Origin: Prostheceraeus crozeri
Taxonomy: Eukaryota > Platyhelminthes > Polycladida > Euryleptidae
Length of the DNA stretch: 64,000 nt
Direction of reading: 5' to 3'
Assembly (NCBI GenBank): GCA_907163375.1
Contig: CAJQUW010008939.1
Location: 248,001-312,000 of the forward strand
How positions within the stretch are numbered: position 1 is the stretch's first letter; every line of letters starts with the position of its first letter. The notes under the pieces are model-generated. The model saw nothing but the letters and a program-made list of their open reading frames with translations, was not told the origin of the DNA and did not search any database. The position numbers and the translations under genes are program-made. Below, piece after piece: positions 12,281 to 23,219 of the stretch.

Positions 12281-13369
12281 ATGGTTGCACTGATGAAGCG
12301 CTGGCTCCTCCGCTTCATCAGACCAAGCAAGCTCACTGACAAAATTTGGAAGCTTGATTTGGCAGACGCTTCTGTATGGCTTCCACCTTATGAAATGTCA
12401 GTCGGAGAGCCTGCAAAGCGTTTGTTTGCGGATCTTTCAGTAAGTGATCAGCAGGCGTGTCTCTCGTCAATGAAATCCTTTTTCAAAGCAGGAACACAGA
12501 AGATGAAGGACTATCTTCCGTTTGGCAATAGCTTCTTGGTTGCTTGTCAGATGCTTGATCCGAAGCACCAAAAGCATCCCAACTTCGTGAAATGGGTCGG
12601 AAATTTGGCGCGTTGTCTACCCAATGTGTTTGCTGACACAGAGATCGGCAGCTTGGAAGTCGAGGCTCGCCTGCACCAGACTGAATTTAAAATCACTTCT
12701 ATTGATGACGGCGACGTACTTGACTTGTGGAAGAAAGTTTCAGACGACAACAACAGGTCTCTCCTGACTCGACTCGTCCGTGCGCTCCTTGTCCTGCCTC
12801 ACGGCAATGCCGAGGTCATGCGTGTGTTTAGTTCACTGAACGACACGGTGACAAAGAAGCGCTCACTACTCAAGCCAGCCACTGTCAAGTCATTGATTGT
12901 GTCGCGTTCCTGCATGGAATCAAGGAAGTGTACTCCAGCCTCACTTCCTGTGACTGCATCCTTGATTAGCATGTGTAATAGTGCCCACACTTCCTATCGC
13001 CAAAGATTAAAAGATGAAGCAGCAGAAGAAGAAAAGAAGCGTGCGAAGAAATTGGAGGCATCCCTTATTGCCGAAGTCCAGATAGAAAAGAAGTGCAGCA
13101 AGCGGATTTCGAGTCTCGAGGAGGAGCTGTTGCAGAAGAAGAAAGAAATCGAAGCGAAGTTGAAAGAGGAGGCAGCTCACCAGTTGTTGCTCAGCGCACA
13201 GAGAGCAACTGCCAGCCGTGACGAAGAGATTGAAGCTTTGCGGAAGGTACAGGGGCAGCTACAAAAGAAAAAGGAAAAAGAATCGGTTCGAGTAACTCAA
13301 AACGTTCTAAAACGGAAAGCCTGTGAAATGGCAATGATCGGCTTGTCCAAGATTCCGAAGAAGGACTGA
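12281..13369 (+). pseudogene. hAT transposase C-terminal part with long coiled-coil tail
   Basis: A 362-codon open frame. Residues about 160-212 form the hAT C-terminal dimerisation region: a leucine-rich helix, then LPHGNAEVMRVFSSLND and the following KKRSLLKPATVKSLIV helix, matching the family pattern 'P..na.vER.FS'. After that comes an unusual tail. Residues about 240-345 are very rich in Glu/Lys/Ala heptads (EEEKKRAKKLEAS, EEELLQKKKEIEAKL), predicting a long coiled coil, and the end is basic (KRKACEM..., IPKKD) and might be a nuclear localisation signal. It is the downstream half of the broken transposase starting at 11477. The intact frame over 1.1 kb suggests recent decay or that this part is retained. 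The first Met is only the first in the open frame; the real protein would start upstream. Confidence 0.7.
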
Positions 13370-13976
13370 TGTATATTTAGATACTTCAATGCTTTATTAG
13401 ACAGCGTTGTGTTTCATGAATTTAAGCTTGCTGCTCACTAATAGTTGTTTTCCACTCGTATTTTCCATGGGTGTATGAGGTTCTGTTGTTTCTGCTGCTG
13501 CATTAGGTACAACCCGCCTAAGAATACCCGCAGGGCCATCCACGCGGTCCGTGGAGATTGCTGAAAAATAGGTATTTGAATCGCACAAGTAAAATCAAAC
13601 CTCTCATTGTGATGTCTGAATATCAGTTTTGAATAGGTATTATTGATTAACTTAGCTGTTGTTTTTTACAATTTTTTGCTAACAGGGTATGTGGCATGCT
13701 TCCCAGGAATAGTAGTGCACGGTGTGATCATGCTGAAGTAGTAGGTGTGGAGTTGACCCCACGATTGCTAGTCTCCTAAGTCATTTCAGTTAGGCTCGAA
13801 AATTTTCACCAGGCGCGGAAAATTGCGCCACTTCCGACTGGGAAGACTGTTTACAGTGCCTGACAGTAAGTTTGCAAGTTTGAAAAATTCAATCTTAGTA
13901 TTTCAGTGTCCCCATAATGTGATATGACTGAAAACTCTAAACCGGTGCCAATACTCATATATACTGCCTGACATAA

Positions 13977-15165
13977 AAAGTGTTCCACTCAAATATATGA
14001 AGTTTATTCCACTCACTCATGAATTATAAGATAGCATTTTATATAAAACATTATATTTGAATAAATGGGAGACATTAGTACCGAGTATGTCCTCCCCGCA
14101 CTGAAATGCAGCTTTGAAGTCTCATCGGCATCGAGTCGCAAAGATGATCAAGCCGTTCCTGATCCAGCAATGACCATTGATCGATGAGTCTCTCTGAAAG
14201 AGCTGTCAGTGTTGATGGCGGATGATCATATGCATCTCTCACTTTCCGACCAAGTTCATCCCAAGCATGTTCGATCGGAGACAGGTCGGGGGAGCGTGAA
14301 GGCCAATGGAGGATGCGAATTCCAGATCTCACTATCGCTGTTGTTACACAATCAGCTCTGTGTGGTCGAACGTTGTCATCCTGGAATATGAGGTTGAGTT
14401 CATTTACCGTTGGGATGACGATTGGAGATATGATATTCGATAAATATCGCTCTCCTTTCAAGTTCCCATTCACAATGACTGCGACAGTACGACCTCCGTA
14501 CCAGATACCGGCCCAGATCATTACGCTACCACCACCATAGCGGTCATGCTCAGATATGCAGCAGGGTGAATACCTCTCACCAACCATTCGATGCACTCTA
14601 ATGCGACCATCGTGGAAATCCAAAGTGAAACGGGATTCATCCGTCCACATCACTTGACGCCATTCCTCTGTGCTCCACGACAGATGCTGCTCACACCATT
14701 CCATACGCTTTCGCTTGTGTTCGAGACGTGCGGAGAAAAAAATTGGCAGTGAAACAATGTCATTGTGTGAAATTCTCGCATTACTTACTTAGAGGAATTC
14801 TTACAGCAGGTCGGTATGACCTCAGGCCCGCTTCTGCTAGACGGCGATATGCTGTTCGTATACTGCATGCAATTCCTGCTGCAGCTTTCCAGCTGATGGC
14901 CAGTCGAGGAACACTCTTAAAGCGATTGCGCTTTGCTGAGATAACCAACTTCCTATCGGTAGCATTGTTTGTCAATCTCGGTCTCCCTGATCCTTCCCTT
15001 CTTTTAACATTTCCATTATTGTTCCATCGATTCCACATCTGCTCACAGTGGAGTGTGACACACCCAACTTCCGTCCAGCAAACCTGCAACTCTTTCCTCA
15101 TGGTAGCATTCCAACAGCCATTCCTTTTAATTGTCCTCTGATTGCGACATTTTTGCTTCAAAATT
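13977..15165 (-). pseudogene. Tc1-like transposase, two-frame remnant (Tc1-A)
   Basis: Minus strand. The N-terminal part (15161-14781) reads CEQMWNRWNNNGNVKRREG followed by GRPR, the paired-like helix-turn-helix and GRPR hook of Tc1 enzymes, then a second helix-turn-helix. A frameshift near 14710-14780 leads to the 209-codon C-terminal part (14704-14075). This has WTDESRFTL (first Asp), FQDDNVRPHRA (second Asp) and SPDLSPIEHAWDELGR (third Glu), the DD34E arrangement of the DDE_3 domain, and ends in GGHTRY. All three catalytic acids survive, so only one or two frameshifts inactivate it. The left flank starting tactgcctgacataaaaa at about 13968 could be an inverted repeat, but I did not find its partner. 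Confidence 0.85.
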
Positions 15166-15384
15166 TAGTCAGAAAGAATTGCTTGATAGTGATAAAAGGT
15201 CGAATTTGAAGTGCATCAACTATGCCAAAGATATCGACAATGGACACCTGCTTTATATTAGCATGACAAATTTGATGCATAGACATCCTGGTCAGTGCAG
15301 TATGAAATAAAAGTCGTTCTCTTCCATTGAGATTTTCTATATCAAGTGGATCGTTTTTAATGTCATAGAGTATTATATAATAGT

Positions 15385-15431
15385 CATCCACGATTCTACG
15401 ATTAGGCCTATGTATGCATAAATTTTGCACA
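15385..15431 (+). repeat. ~45-bp repeat (partner 17305-17352)
   Basis: catccacgattctacgatta and the following gtatgcataaattttgc recur at 17305-17352 in the same orientation with one substitution. The match stops sharply on both sides. It could mark the edges of an inserted element or a small local duplication. Confidence 0.65.
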
Positions 15432-15504
15432 TATATATTGCACATAAATACTGGTGAGTAACTGGAACATAGACATTGCTCAAACAAACAAAGCATATAT
15501 GTCT

Positions 15505-16430
15505 TACCATCAGCAATTTGTATGAAGTCCTTCCGCTGAACAGGAGTTCTCACACGCCTTGGCATGGAGGTAATATAAGACTGGCATACCGCCACCAGCT
15601 CATCATCACGATGCCATATTTCAAGGAAATGTGATATGATTTCGCTTTTGTTGAGAGGTTTCTCCGTGCTCACTCGATTTTTGCCCATGCCTAGATGTTT
15701 TCAATAGGATTAACATCCGGGCTGCAGAGAGCCGGCCAATCCATGACATTGATTCCCATTACAGGAATTTCCCAAAGTTCGGAACTCTTCTTTTGATTTT
15801 CGGCTGACATGAAAGGGGACATTATCCTGTTGGAGCGTCCCTGTGCCATTAGGATGCCAGTCTTTCACTTGCTGGACAGGTCTCCCATGATTATCTTACG
15901 ATTATCTTATGTAAGTGTCAGAATCCATCGAACCTTCGTCCACGTGACTTTGTGTTGACCTTTCGCTGAGAAGCAGGCCCAAATCATTGCTTTGGTTGGG
16001 TGCTTCACAGTCAATTCACCTCACGCATTGGGGACAACTGTCTCAAAAATCTATCGCAGTCTCGCTGAAAATTGCATTTTTCCACTGATCCTTATCCCTG
16101 TGACTGTGGTGAAAGGCCCATTGGTATCGTCGAGACACATGTGAATTGCTAAGATCACAAAAGGCCCCTTCTTTTGGCTTAACAGCTGCACATCCTGCTT
16201 CACCCAAGCCTCTTTGAATAGTGCGTAGGCACATTCGATCGCCTCTGCTTCCCATTTCTTTCTGGATTACAGCCTGCAGTCATTCTTGGATTATTGCCAC
16301 TAACAATTCGAAGCATTCGCAGATCACGTTCGTCGAGCCTCTTGTTTGATCCACCGCAGCTTCCGTACCTCAGATGAACGTATTTAGTATTTAGTTGTTG
16401 ATTAAGCTCACTAGACATGTGTTATTCACA
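15505..16430 (-). pseudogene. Second, more decayed Tc1-like transposase (Tc1-B)
   Basis: Minus strand. Fragments in order: 16418-16200 with GSCGGSNKRLDERDLRML (GRPR-like hook and second helix), 16255-16043 with TIQRGLGEAGCAAVKP (the start of the catalytic domain), a middle region with multiple frameshifts, then a block near 15750-15690 reading DWPALCSPDVNPIENI (the third-acid region), and the C-terminal tail at 15688-15505 with SYITSMPRRVRTPVQRKD. The order and motifs are those of a Tc1 enzyme distinct from Tc1-A. The many breaks show it is long dead. Confidence 0.7.
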
Positions 16431-16597
16431 AACTGACAGCTTTCAAGACTCTAATTAGAAATTATTTGGTGAGTAGCCTATACAGTGTCTCTATAATTCA
16501 AATAATTCAATTCTTTAATGATAAATTTACTACTTTACTTTATATATACTTATACTTTATGTTCTGTTATCTAGGCACGTGTGATTCATTGACTTGT

Positions 16598-16763
16598 TTA
16601 ACCCCTTCGCGACCTAAGTGAAATTCATTAAATTGTCGCAAGTCACCATGACGTGCTCTGCACGCACAATCGAAATATGCTCTAATGACGACCTCCTAAT
16701 CATGGTGACTTTGAATAATTGATGTATGGCGTGCTCTGCACACATTGGTCGTGAAAGGGTTAA
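16598..16763. mobile_element. 166-bp MITE with TTAA target sites (piggyBac-type)
   Basis: TTAA occurs at both edges (16598-16601 and 16760-16763). The inverted ends are CCCCTTCGCGACC on the left and the complement of GGTCGTGAAAGGG on the right. Inside, the motif cgtgctctgcac occurs twice (about 16653 and 16730). TTAA duplications with CCC... ends are characteristic of piggyBac elements. There is no coding capacity, so it would depend on a transposase elsewhere. Its ends resemble, but do not match, those of the piggyBac element at 58120-61133. Confidence 0.75.
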
Positions 16764-17600
16764 TAATTTATTGTCACTAAGAGTTTGATGCACGAACTAT
16801 TGTCTGTAATGAAGTTAATCAACATTCTATTCACATCCATTTCGGAATGTAGTTACATGTATTTCATGTAATGGGTCTACTCACGTGAAGTCACTGTCAA
16901 AACTGATAAAAAGCTACCCTAGGCGCTATCTAAACTTAATGTGACTTGTAAATATGCAATCCCATGTAGCCTAATTCATTGAAGTGTAGCATCAAAGTGA
17001 AAAAAAATATTCAAGAATTCGTCATTTGAAATGTTCATAATAAATTATTGCATTAATTGGTGATTTATGATATCAACTAATTGCAATTAAGCAATTAATT
17101 GATCGGCATGATTACATAATTGCAATTTAAATTAATTGATTGCTTAGCCGAATTGAATTGCTATTTGAATTTTTGACATTTTGAGAACCTCTGAATGGGA
17201 TTAGTATGTATTAATTTTGCTGAAGTTGTGCTGACGCCTATAATATTGCCTATACTGTATTTTTGGCTAATAGTGGTCCACACATAGTGTTTCAGTTCAT
17301 TCACAGCATCCACGATTCTACGATTAGGCTTATGTATGCATAAATTTTGCCATTTTATGAAAAGAGTGAGGTATGTCTAGGTTTGGCAAATTTGTTCTAA
17401 AGCAGTTCTCCTTACTACTAACTTATCTGTGCGGACGACAAATAGGTTAGATTTGCATTGAGTAATACACAAGCTCCAAACTAGAATATTTTCGGAGCAC
17501 ATCATGGATTTAATTAACTGTGCAGTCATGAAATAAAGAAATTGTTATGAGGTGTAGTATTTGATCTTTTATTTTGTGACAAGCTTTACGGATTAAAAGT
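16764..17600. other. Non-coding AT-rich spacer
   Basis: No gene recognised. The part at 17040-17150 is built of repeated aattgcaatt/attaattga words and can fold on itself. A 45-bp repeat at 17305-17352 matches 15385-15431. Confidence 0.45.
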
Positions 17601-17601
17601 G

Positions 17602-18232
17602 AGACTTTCACAGGATGATGTACACCCTATGCCTATTACGAATCTGCGCACTGCCGAGTTCTAGTGAATTCCTCTTCTTGTCAGACAGGATCAAAGAAAA
17701 ACACATGTAAATCCAATGGGACGCAAATTGCAGTTTTTGGCTAAAATGAAATTTTCTATGTTTTCTCTTATCAAACGAAAAGTACTGAGCCTAGAGTCAT
17801 AATTTTTGACATGGTATGTCTTAAGCTCATTTCCTATTATGTGCATGTGCTATTATCATGCATCTGATCGGCAATGTATGTGAGAATGTGGCTCAGTTTG
17901 GATGAAGTGGGGCGACATGTTGGTGTTTGCCGACATTTAAGAGGCTCGCCAAATCTAAATGTGGTTAGCTTTATAGACAGGGGTGCATGAACATGAAAGA
18001 AAATGACCTTAAGACATTCCATGCCAAAAATTATGAGTCTAGGCTTAACACTTTTCCTTTAATCATAGAAAACATAGAAGATTTCATTTTAACCAAAAAT
18101 TGCAATCTGCGTCCCATTGGATTTACATGTGTTTTTCTTTGATCTTGTATGACAAGAAGAGGAACTTACTAGAACTCAGCAAACGTGCAGATTTGTAGTA
18201 GGCATGTGGTGTACATCATTCTGTGAAAGTCT
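17602..18232. repeat. Foldback element: ~250-bp inverted arms, ~130-bp loop
   Basis: The left arm (17602-17850) begins agactttcacaggatgatgt and the right arm (17985-18232) is its reverse complement with roughly 85% identity by eye, ending acatcattctgtgaaagtct. The inner part (17851-17984) is not repeated. No transposase is present. The right end abuts the start of readable PLE-B reverse transcriptase at about 18235. It is either a foldback/MITE-type element or two head-to-head copies of one repeat. Confidence 0.85.
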
Positions 18233-19666
18233 TATTTTCGGCCTCGTTCCCTGCAGAAACTCGTTCTGGCTGCCTGACTATACTTCGAAATTTTATCGAC
18301 ATTTCATATTTACGAAGTGGCTGTCACTGAAAATATACCTTCTTTTTATTTATGGAACGGCTATGGGTACGAAGGTGGCGCCCACTTATGCCAGACTCGT
18401 AATGGCCTGCCTTGAAGATGCCATGTATAGAAGTGTTAGAGAAGTATTCCCCCTTTCAAAGGGGGACACATAATAAGCAACTGGAGGAGGTATCTAGATG
18501 ACTGTTGGATTATTTGGGAAAATAGTTATGAGAGTAATGAATCATTTCATAATGTAACTAATAACTTGCATCCAGCGATCAAATTTACAGGAGAGACTGA
18601 CAGCGAACCTTTACATTTTCTGGACGTTATAATCCATATAAATAGAAAGGATGGAAAAGTTAGTACGGACCTATATCGTAAGCAGATAGATACAATGAAT
18701 TATGTCACATTTAACTCTGTCCATCCTTGACACGTCCTATGAAATACATGTATCCCAGATAATTTAGCTCGAAGAATGCAAGTAATGGTTTTGATGACCG
18801 CATGAGAGATCACCGCTTTGCAGAATTAAGGGAAAGATTAAAAACATTGAACTATCCAAAGCAATTAATAAACGATGCAATTGTGAAGGCTAACTTTGAA
18901 AACTCTCAACTGAACACGGAACAAGATCAGAGAATGATATTCCAATTCATACATGAATACAATAAAAGTAATCCTGAAATTTTCACCAAGGTCATACCCC
19001 CGGTCTCAAATGCGTTTCACCTTTTAAACTCTTCGTGATTGCAGATTCGTTAAATCATATAAGCAACCCAGATAATTGCAAGTTTTACTCTCAAATAATT
19101 ACCGGAGAACAATTCACGGGGTAACTCGTTGTGGACCTCGATGTAAGGGCTGCGAAGTGATCGTAGAGGGCAGTCAGGTTGAGTTCTTAACAGGGATGCG
19201 GAGTCGGAGTCCTATCATTTTTGCTGGAGTCGTAGTCGGAGTCCTATCAAATGATAGGACTCCAGACTCCGGCCTGTAACAAGACCCGAAACATAATAGA
19301 AGCAAATTATTTATTCTCGTGCATAGCTGTCACTGTCTTGATGTGAATTTTCTCCATCAAAGAAATGTACAGAGACACTGCTGCATGCAAAGCTTGTAAT
19401 AGTTGACGGAATGAACCGTGATAGTGAAAAAAGGATTGTCTTTTCACTCGGTGATTTAGTAGAGAAGACAAGCCTTCCTAGCCTCGATCACACCTACGCA
19501 CCAAAGGTCACATCAGAGATAATAAAATAAAATACTAGTTTGGTTGAGATCATTATCTCTTACCCTCACATTAACCATGTGTGATGGATCTAAAGCGCAT
19601 ATTAAAATCGAAGGTGTACTCATATTTTTTGGAGAAGGATGGGGGATTTTCCTGCCTGGTAGAGAC

Positions 19667-20798
19667 TAGGGTTTACAATCTCTAGCCGTTTTCTCAATCC
19701 CGGGATTTTCGAGACTGGCTAATCGCAATCCCGGGATCTCGATCGAGATTTATATATACTGTATATGTTTTTAATCATTAAATTTCAAGAAATATTTCAA
19801 AAGACGATACGTGCTTGTAAAATCTATATCTTTCAACGTGAACTAAACAAACATCTACAGTAGGTAAAACTAGTCAACTGGTAAAAAATATTGGCGAAGT
19901 AAGGTAAGACACTGAATTGTGGTATCACTCATTCTCGACCGTAATTTCGTTAAGAACAAACCGGCCGCCGAGAATGCTCTTTCGGATTCTACCGATGTTG
20001 GAGGTATCGATTCCAGGACTTGTTTTACCCGCTTGACGATCATTCCCGTGTCTCGAGATAGACTGAATTGTTGCAGTTCCATCCTAACCAACGATTCGAG
20101 AGAATCATTCCTTGCAGGAGGAGACTTTTCCAATACTAGCAGACTTCTCGCAAGTATCTCACAAAACAATTAATCACCGAGACACAATTCGTTGTCGATG
20201 TGTGAAAACCAACACAGCGCAGCTGCAGTAGCAGTCCGGTGACCTGTCAATAGAGCGAATTCGGGAGACTCACTGGGTTGAATGACGGTTTCTTCGACGG
20301 TTTTTCCCTCAAAGACCGCAAACCGCAAACCTAGCTCTGTCTGAACGAGCCTTGAACGGGCCTTTAGTCGTTATTTAAATCGTTGTGATTTGTCTTTCAG
20401 CTATCAATTTACGAAGTTTTTTCAGTTTACAGAAGCAATACTAGTAGCAGTGTCACAACACTGTTTATTAAGCGTCTGAACGGTTTGTGTCCCGGCATTG
20501 ATTTAGCCCAGATTTCGCGCTGCTCCTCGGCACTAATGTCACGACACTAGTGTCATCGTGTGAACGAGGCTTAACCAGCTGGCTCGGCAAATACAGCACA
20601 TTGACAATTTATCAAACTTGGAACATAAAAAATTAAGATGCATTTTCAAAAAAGCCATTGACTCTCTTAACTATGTCACTTAGATGGAACTCAGGGCCAA
20701 TCTTTCAAATATCTCGAAATACCTCGAGATCTCGAAGACGTAATCCCGGGATTTTTAATCTCGGAAATAGGGTCGAGATCCCGGGATTGTAAACCCTA
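19667..20798 (-). mobile_element. Second hAT element nested inside the first
   Basis: The perfect inverted ends TAGGGTTTACAATC (19667-19680) and complement (20785-20798) are flanked by an exact 8-bp target duplication GTAGAGAC at 19659-19666 and 20799-20806. Subterminal repeats of aatcccgggat occur near both ends. The 1132-bp element keeps only the C-terminal end of a transposase (19870-20169, minus), so it is an internally deleted derivative. The exact duplication and perfect ends show that it is younger than its host element. Confidence 0.93.
19870..20169 (-). pseudogene. hAT transposase dimerisation domain (truncated)
   Basis: The 99-codon minus-strand frame contains LESIPPTSVESERAFSAAG, then KLRSRMSDTTIQCLTLLRQ, which is the hATC dimerisation domain almost in full, with the conserved S-x-x-S-E-R-x-F-S core. 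The catalytic domain and zinc finger are missing, presumably deleted within the element 19667-20798. It ends YFLPVD just inside the left subterminal region. It cannot catalyse transposition but might still dimerise if expressed. Confidence 0.85.
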
Positions 20799-21349
20799 GT
20801 AGAGACTGGAGAAAAACCGTGTGAAGCACACATCAACTAGATGGGAGGAGCCGAGTCGCATGTATCCAACTCAAAGTGACATTTGATAAACTTTCATTGA
20901 CAATGATTGATAATTGATACAGCAATGACCACTAAAGATAGGTTCAGGTAAGCCTATACTGATCTATGATGTAGGCTACCAGTTAATTTTTCAAAAAAGG
21001 CTGTATACACTTGACACCCGGAGTCGGAGTCCTATCAAAATGATAGGACTCCGCATCCCTGATTCCTAACAAATAATGATATGAAGATCTTTCATTTGCG
21101 ATAACTGTAAGCAGTTCTATATTGGACAAATCTGGGGATGCACTCAGACATCGAATGACAGGTCACAGACAACAAATCAATGATGTGATATAGACTTCTC
21201 TCACGGTAAGCCGCCATATATCTAGTTATGGGGGCAGCTTCAAAGCCATGCCATTTTATCACTTGCCTCCAAGTGCAAATCGCTTGGACAGAGAATCTAA
21301 AGATATGTTTGTTCGTGCTTTCCATCTCTTCCTAAATGCTTCATAATGT

Positions 21350-22320
21350 CTTTTATTCAAATTATTTTGATATCTACATTTTTATGTCAATTCTGTTCAT
21401 TATATCAGCTTGCATTGTAGAGCCGCCGTATCTGCCGAAATCGATCGGCAATAGCAAACTTTTGCTTTTGATTTTCTTGTGGGACATAATTTCGTATCAC
21501 GTGAAAAATTAGAGTTATCAAGAAAATAGTCATTCAATCATGTCTCAAGTGATTATGTTATGCTCCTCTTTCGGAGTCATGAAATTTGTGTAATTTCTCT
21601 TCGATTAAGATGCATTTTGAAGGCTTGCTGTGATCTCTGCCATCTCAAGCACCGCAGCTAGACATCTCATTCCTGAGTTCACATTGGATGATATCATCGC
21701 CAGCAGATTTTTTGCTTGAGCGCTGTATGGGTGAGAGAAACAATGTGAGCTGCGCTTGGGAAAATTTTAGGCCGATTGAAGCAATAATTTTTTTATCTGA
21801 TGTTCTCTGCATTCGGTTAAGTGTAGTTGTGTGCATTTAGCTTGCTATGAACTGTGAGTTAGACATTGGAGCGTTTCTATTGCAGAATGCGATTGTGAAT
21901 AATTTTGTAAAGGATAACGTTAACAAAACAGTTGGAATCTATTCGAGATTTATTTACCTTAATCAGCCCTGTCGTTAAATATTACAAGAAGCAAAACAGA
22001 ATTTGATGATTGCATATCAGGTCATCAAAAAACTTGCAGAAGTCGATCGAGGACATAATGACAAATTTTGTTGATTGGTTTACATCATTCATAGCCGCAG
22101 CCACTCCTCAACACGAAAATCTTTGTCAATCTTTTAAGAATGATCAGATTGATGCATCTGGGAGTGATCGAATCGACATTCGTAATTGTCTGAAAAAAGT
22201 ACTTGACATCTTTCTCAAAGAATTATCATTGCGTTTCACAGATTTCATTGAAACTCTCTTCCTATTTGACTGCGTCTTAGATCATAAAAATAAGTCATTG
22301 GTCTGCGACAGAAATAGGCC
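21350..22320. other. Mostly unassigned; open frame 22010-22453 of unclear origin
   Basis: A 147-codon plus-strand frame at 22010-22453 (KNLQKSIEDIMTNFVDWF..., LKELSLRFTDFIETLFLFD) precedes a PLE nuclease fragment and may be a linker of the same element. It has no domain I recognise. The rest of the stretch, including 21350-22000, shows nothing. Confidence 0.35.
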
Positions 22321-22334
22321 ATGTATACAATGTA

Positions 22335-22622
22335 CAATGTACATGTTCGTGTATGTTTGTCAATGCTGTACCGCAGCAGCTGATGATAGTCCTGGATACG
22401 CCACTGCATGTATATGTGCGTTCACTACGCAAGCGGGTTTTCGAACATCTTAACCAAAAAGAAAGCATGATTTACCAACATTTTGCATACAATGAAACCA
22501 ACAAGTGAAGATATTGACTGTGAAATAATGCAAGAAAGGTTTAAGAACTTTTGTGAAAGAAAGGCAGCTGAAAAGTTTTTCATCGAATCTCGTAAATCTG
22601 AAATTAACATTGCACATAATTG
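22335..22622 (+). pseudogene. PLE GIY-YIG endonuclease fragment (PLE-E)
   Basis: Frameshifted plus-strand reading gives a GIY-YIG-like region with RVFEHLNQKESMIYQHF and then EIMQERFKNFCERKAAEKF, ending FIESRKSEINIAHN. This is the C-terminal half of a GIY-YIG domain: conserved His in the middle and Glu in the last helix (AAEKFFI), the metal-binding Glu of the family. At least two frameshifts break the N-terminal strands. The reading frame at 22010-22453 may be its degraded upstream part. Confidence 0.6.
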
Positions 22623-22913
22623 ATTTGTTTTATAGGTCCCTCATCCATCTAGACCGTATTACCCAGAAATTTTTTCATACTGATTATTTCCTCTAATCGT
22701 ATAGGTATTTTATCCAACTCTCTCCTGCCATAGTATTAAAGCTTTTATCTTAGATCTATGTATTTGAATATGATTTTCAGATAACTTGTTCAGACGAATT
22801 TTAGACGTGATCAAGTGTCTTACGAAATATCGTCTAATAAAAGTTTTATTAATTAATTGGTCTAGTCTTATTTCTATTTTATAAATTGAACTGACCAATG
22901 GTGATCAAAAGAA

Positions 22914-22929
22914 TATATATATATATATA
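22914..22929. repeat. TA microsatellite
   Basis: An uninterrupted (ta)n run of about 16 bases just after a PLE fragment. Confidence 0.9.
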
Positions 22930-23219
22930 AATGAAAGTTTATTTGCCTCAGCACTTCCTCATTATGACGAACAGATTCATGAAATGCAGCTTCATTCGAT
23001 GAAAAGTCACTGAGTCGTTTCTCAATCGTTATGGGCAGCTGTTTATATTATATTTCTAGGATGATTTGACTTTGTGTTGATGTAAAGAGTTTCTTGATCC
23101 TGCTTTCGATAAGGTATGTGAAAAATGAAAGCATCGATTGCATGTTAACTTATACACAATAGTTTTTAGAAAACAACTTTTTATCATGAGAAAGATTTTT
23201 TCAATTCTTAAAATTAAAT

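Larger units (their letters stand above)
11259..13856 (+). mobile_element. Broken hAT element with imperfect terminal inverted repeats
   Basis: The transposase remnant (11477-13369) lies between imperfect inverted ends: left acagtcagttttcccagtc followed by gcgcgaattttgcc, right the complement of gcgcaattttccgcgcc... and ttcccagtc...acagt. The left subterminal region repeats the motif ggcgcgaa several times (11277-11360) and the right side carries ggcgcggaaaattgcg. An exact 8-bp target duplication could not be fixed, so the outer limits are approximate. Confidence 0.55.
19191..21061. mobile_element. Non-autonomous hAT element inserted in PLE-B
   Basis: The inverted ends CAGGGATGCGGAGTC lie at 19191 and, as complement, at the right end 21047-21061. 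Subterminal copies of gagtcctatca occur near both ends (about 19209, 19239, 19249 and 21021-21053). Flanking octamers gttcttaa (19183-19190) and attcctaa (21062-21069) match at 6 of 8 positions, consistent with an aged 8-bp target duplication, and the interrupted PLE reading resumes across it. No transposase of its own is visible in its ~740 bp of private sequence. CAGGG ends and 8-bp duplications are hAT hallmarks. Confidence 0.8.
18235..21345 (+). mobile_element. Penelope-like retroelement PLE-B, interrupted by nested hAT elements
   Basis: Plus-strand PLE with canonical domain order, RT then GIY-YIG. The RT part covers 18235-19190: GTAMGTKVAPTYARL (fingers/palm motif), then in a second frame WRRYLDDCWIIW (catalytic YLDD), FLDVIIHINRKDGKVSTDLY, and a thumb-like segment in 18802-19038. 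The linker carries CGPRCKGC, the cysteine cluster that precedes the nuclease in PLEs. The element then breaks at 19190 and resumes at about 21062 with CDNCKQFYIGQ, the GIY-YIG core, followed by the C-terminal part around 21230-21345. Frameshifts at about 18475 and 18727 show that it is inactive. The 5' part of the RT is missing, truncated at the foldback repeat. Confidence 0.8.
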
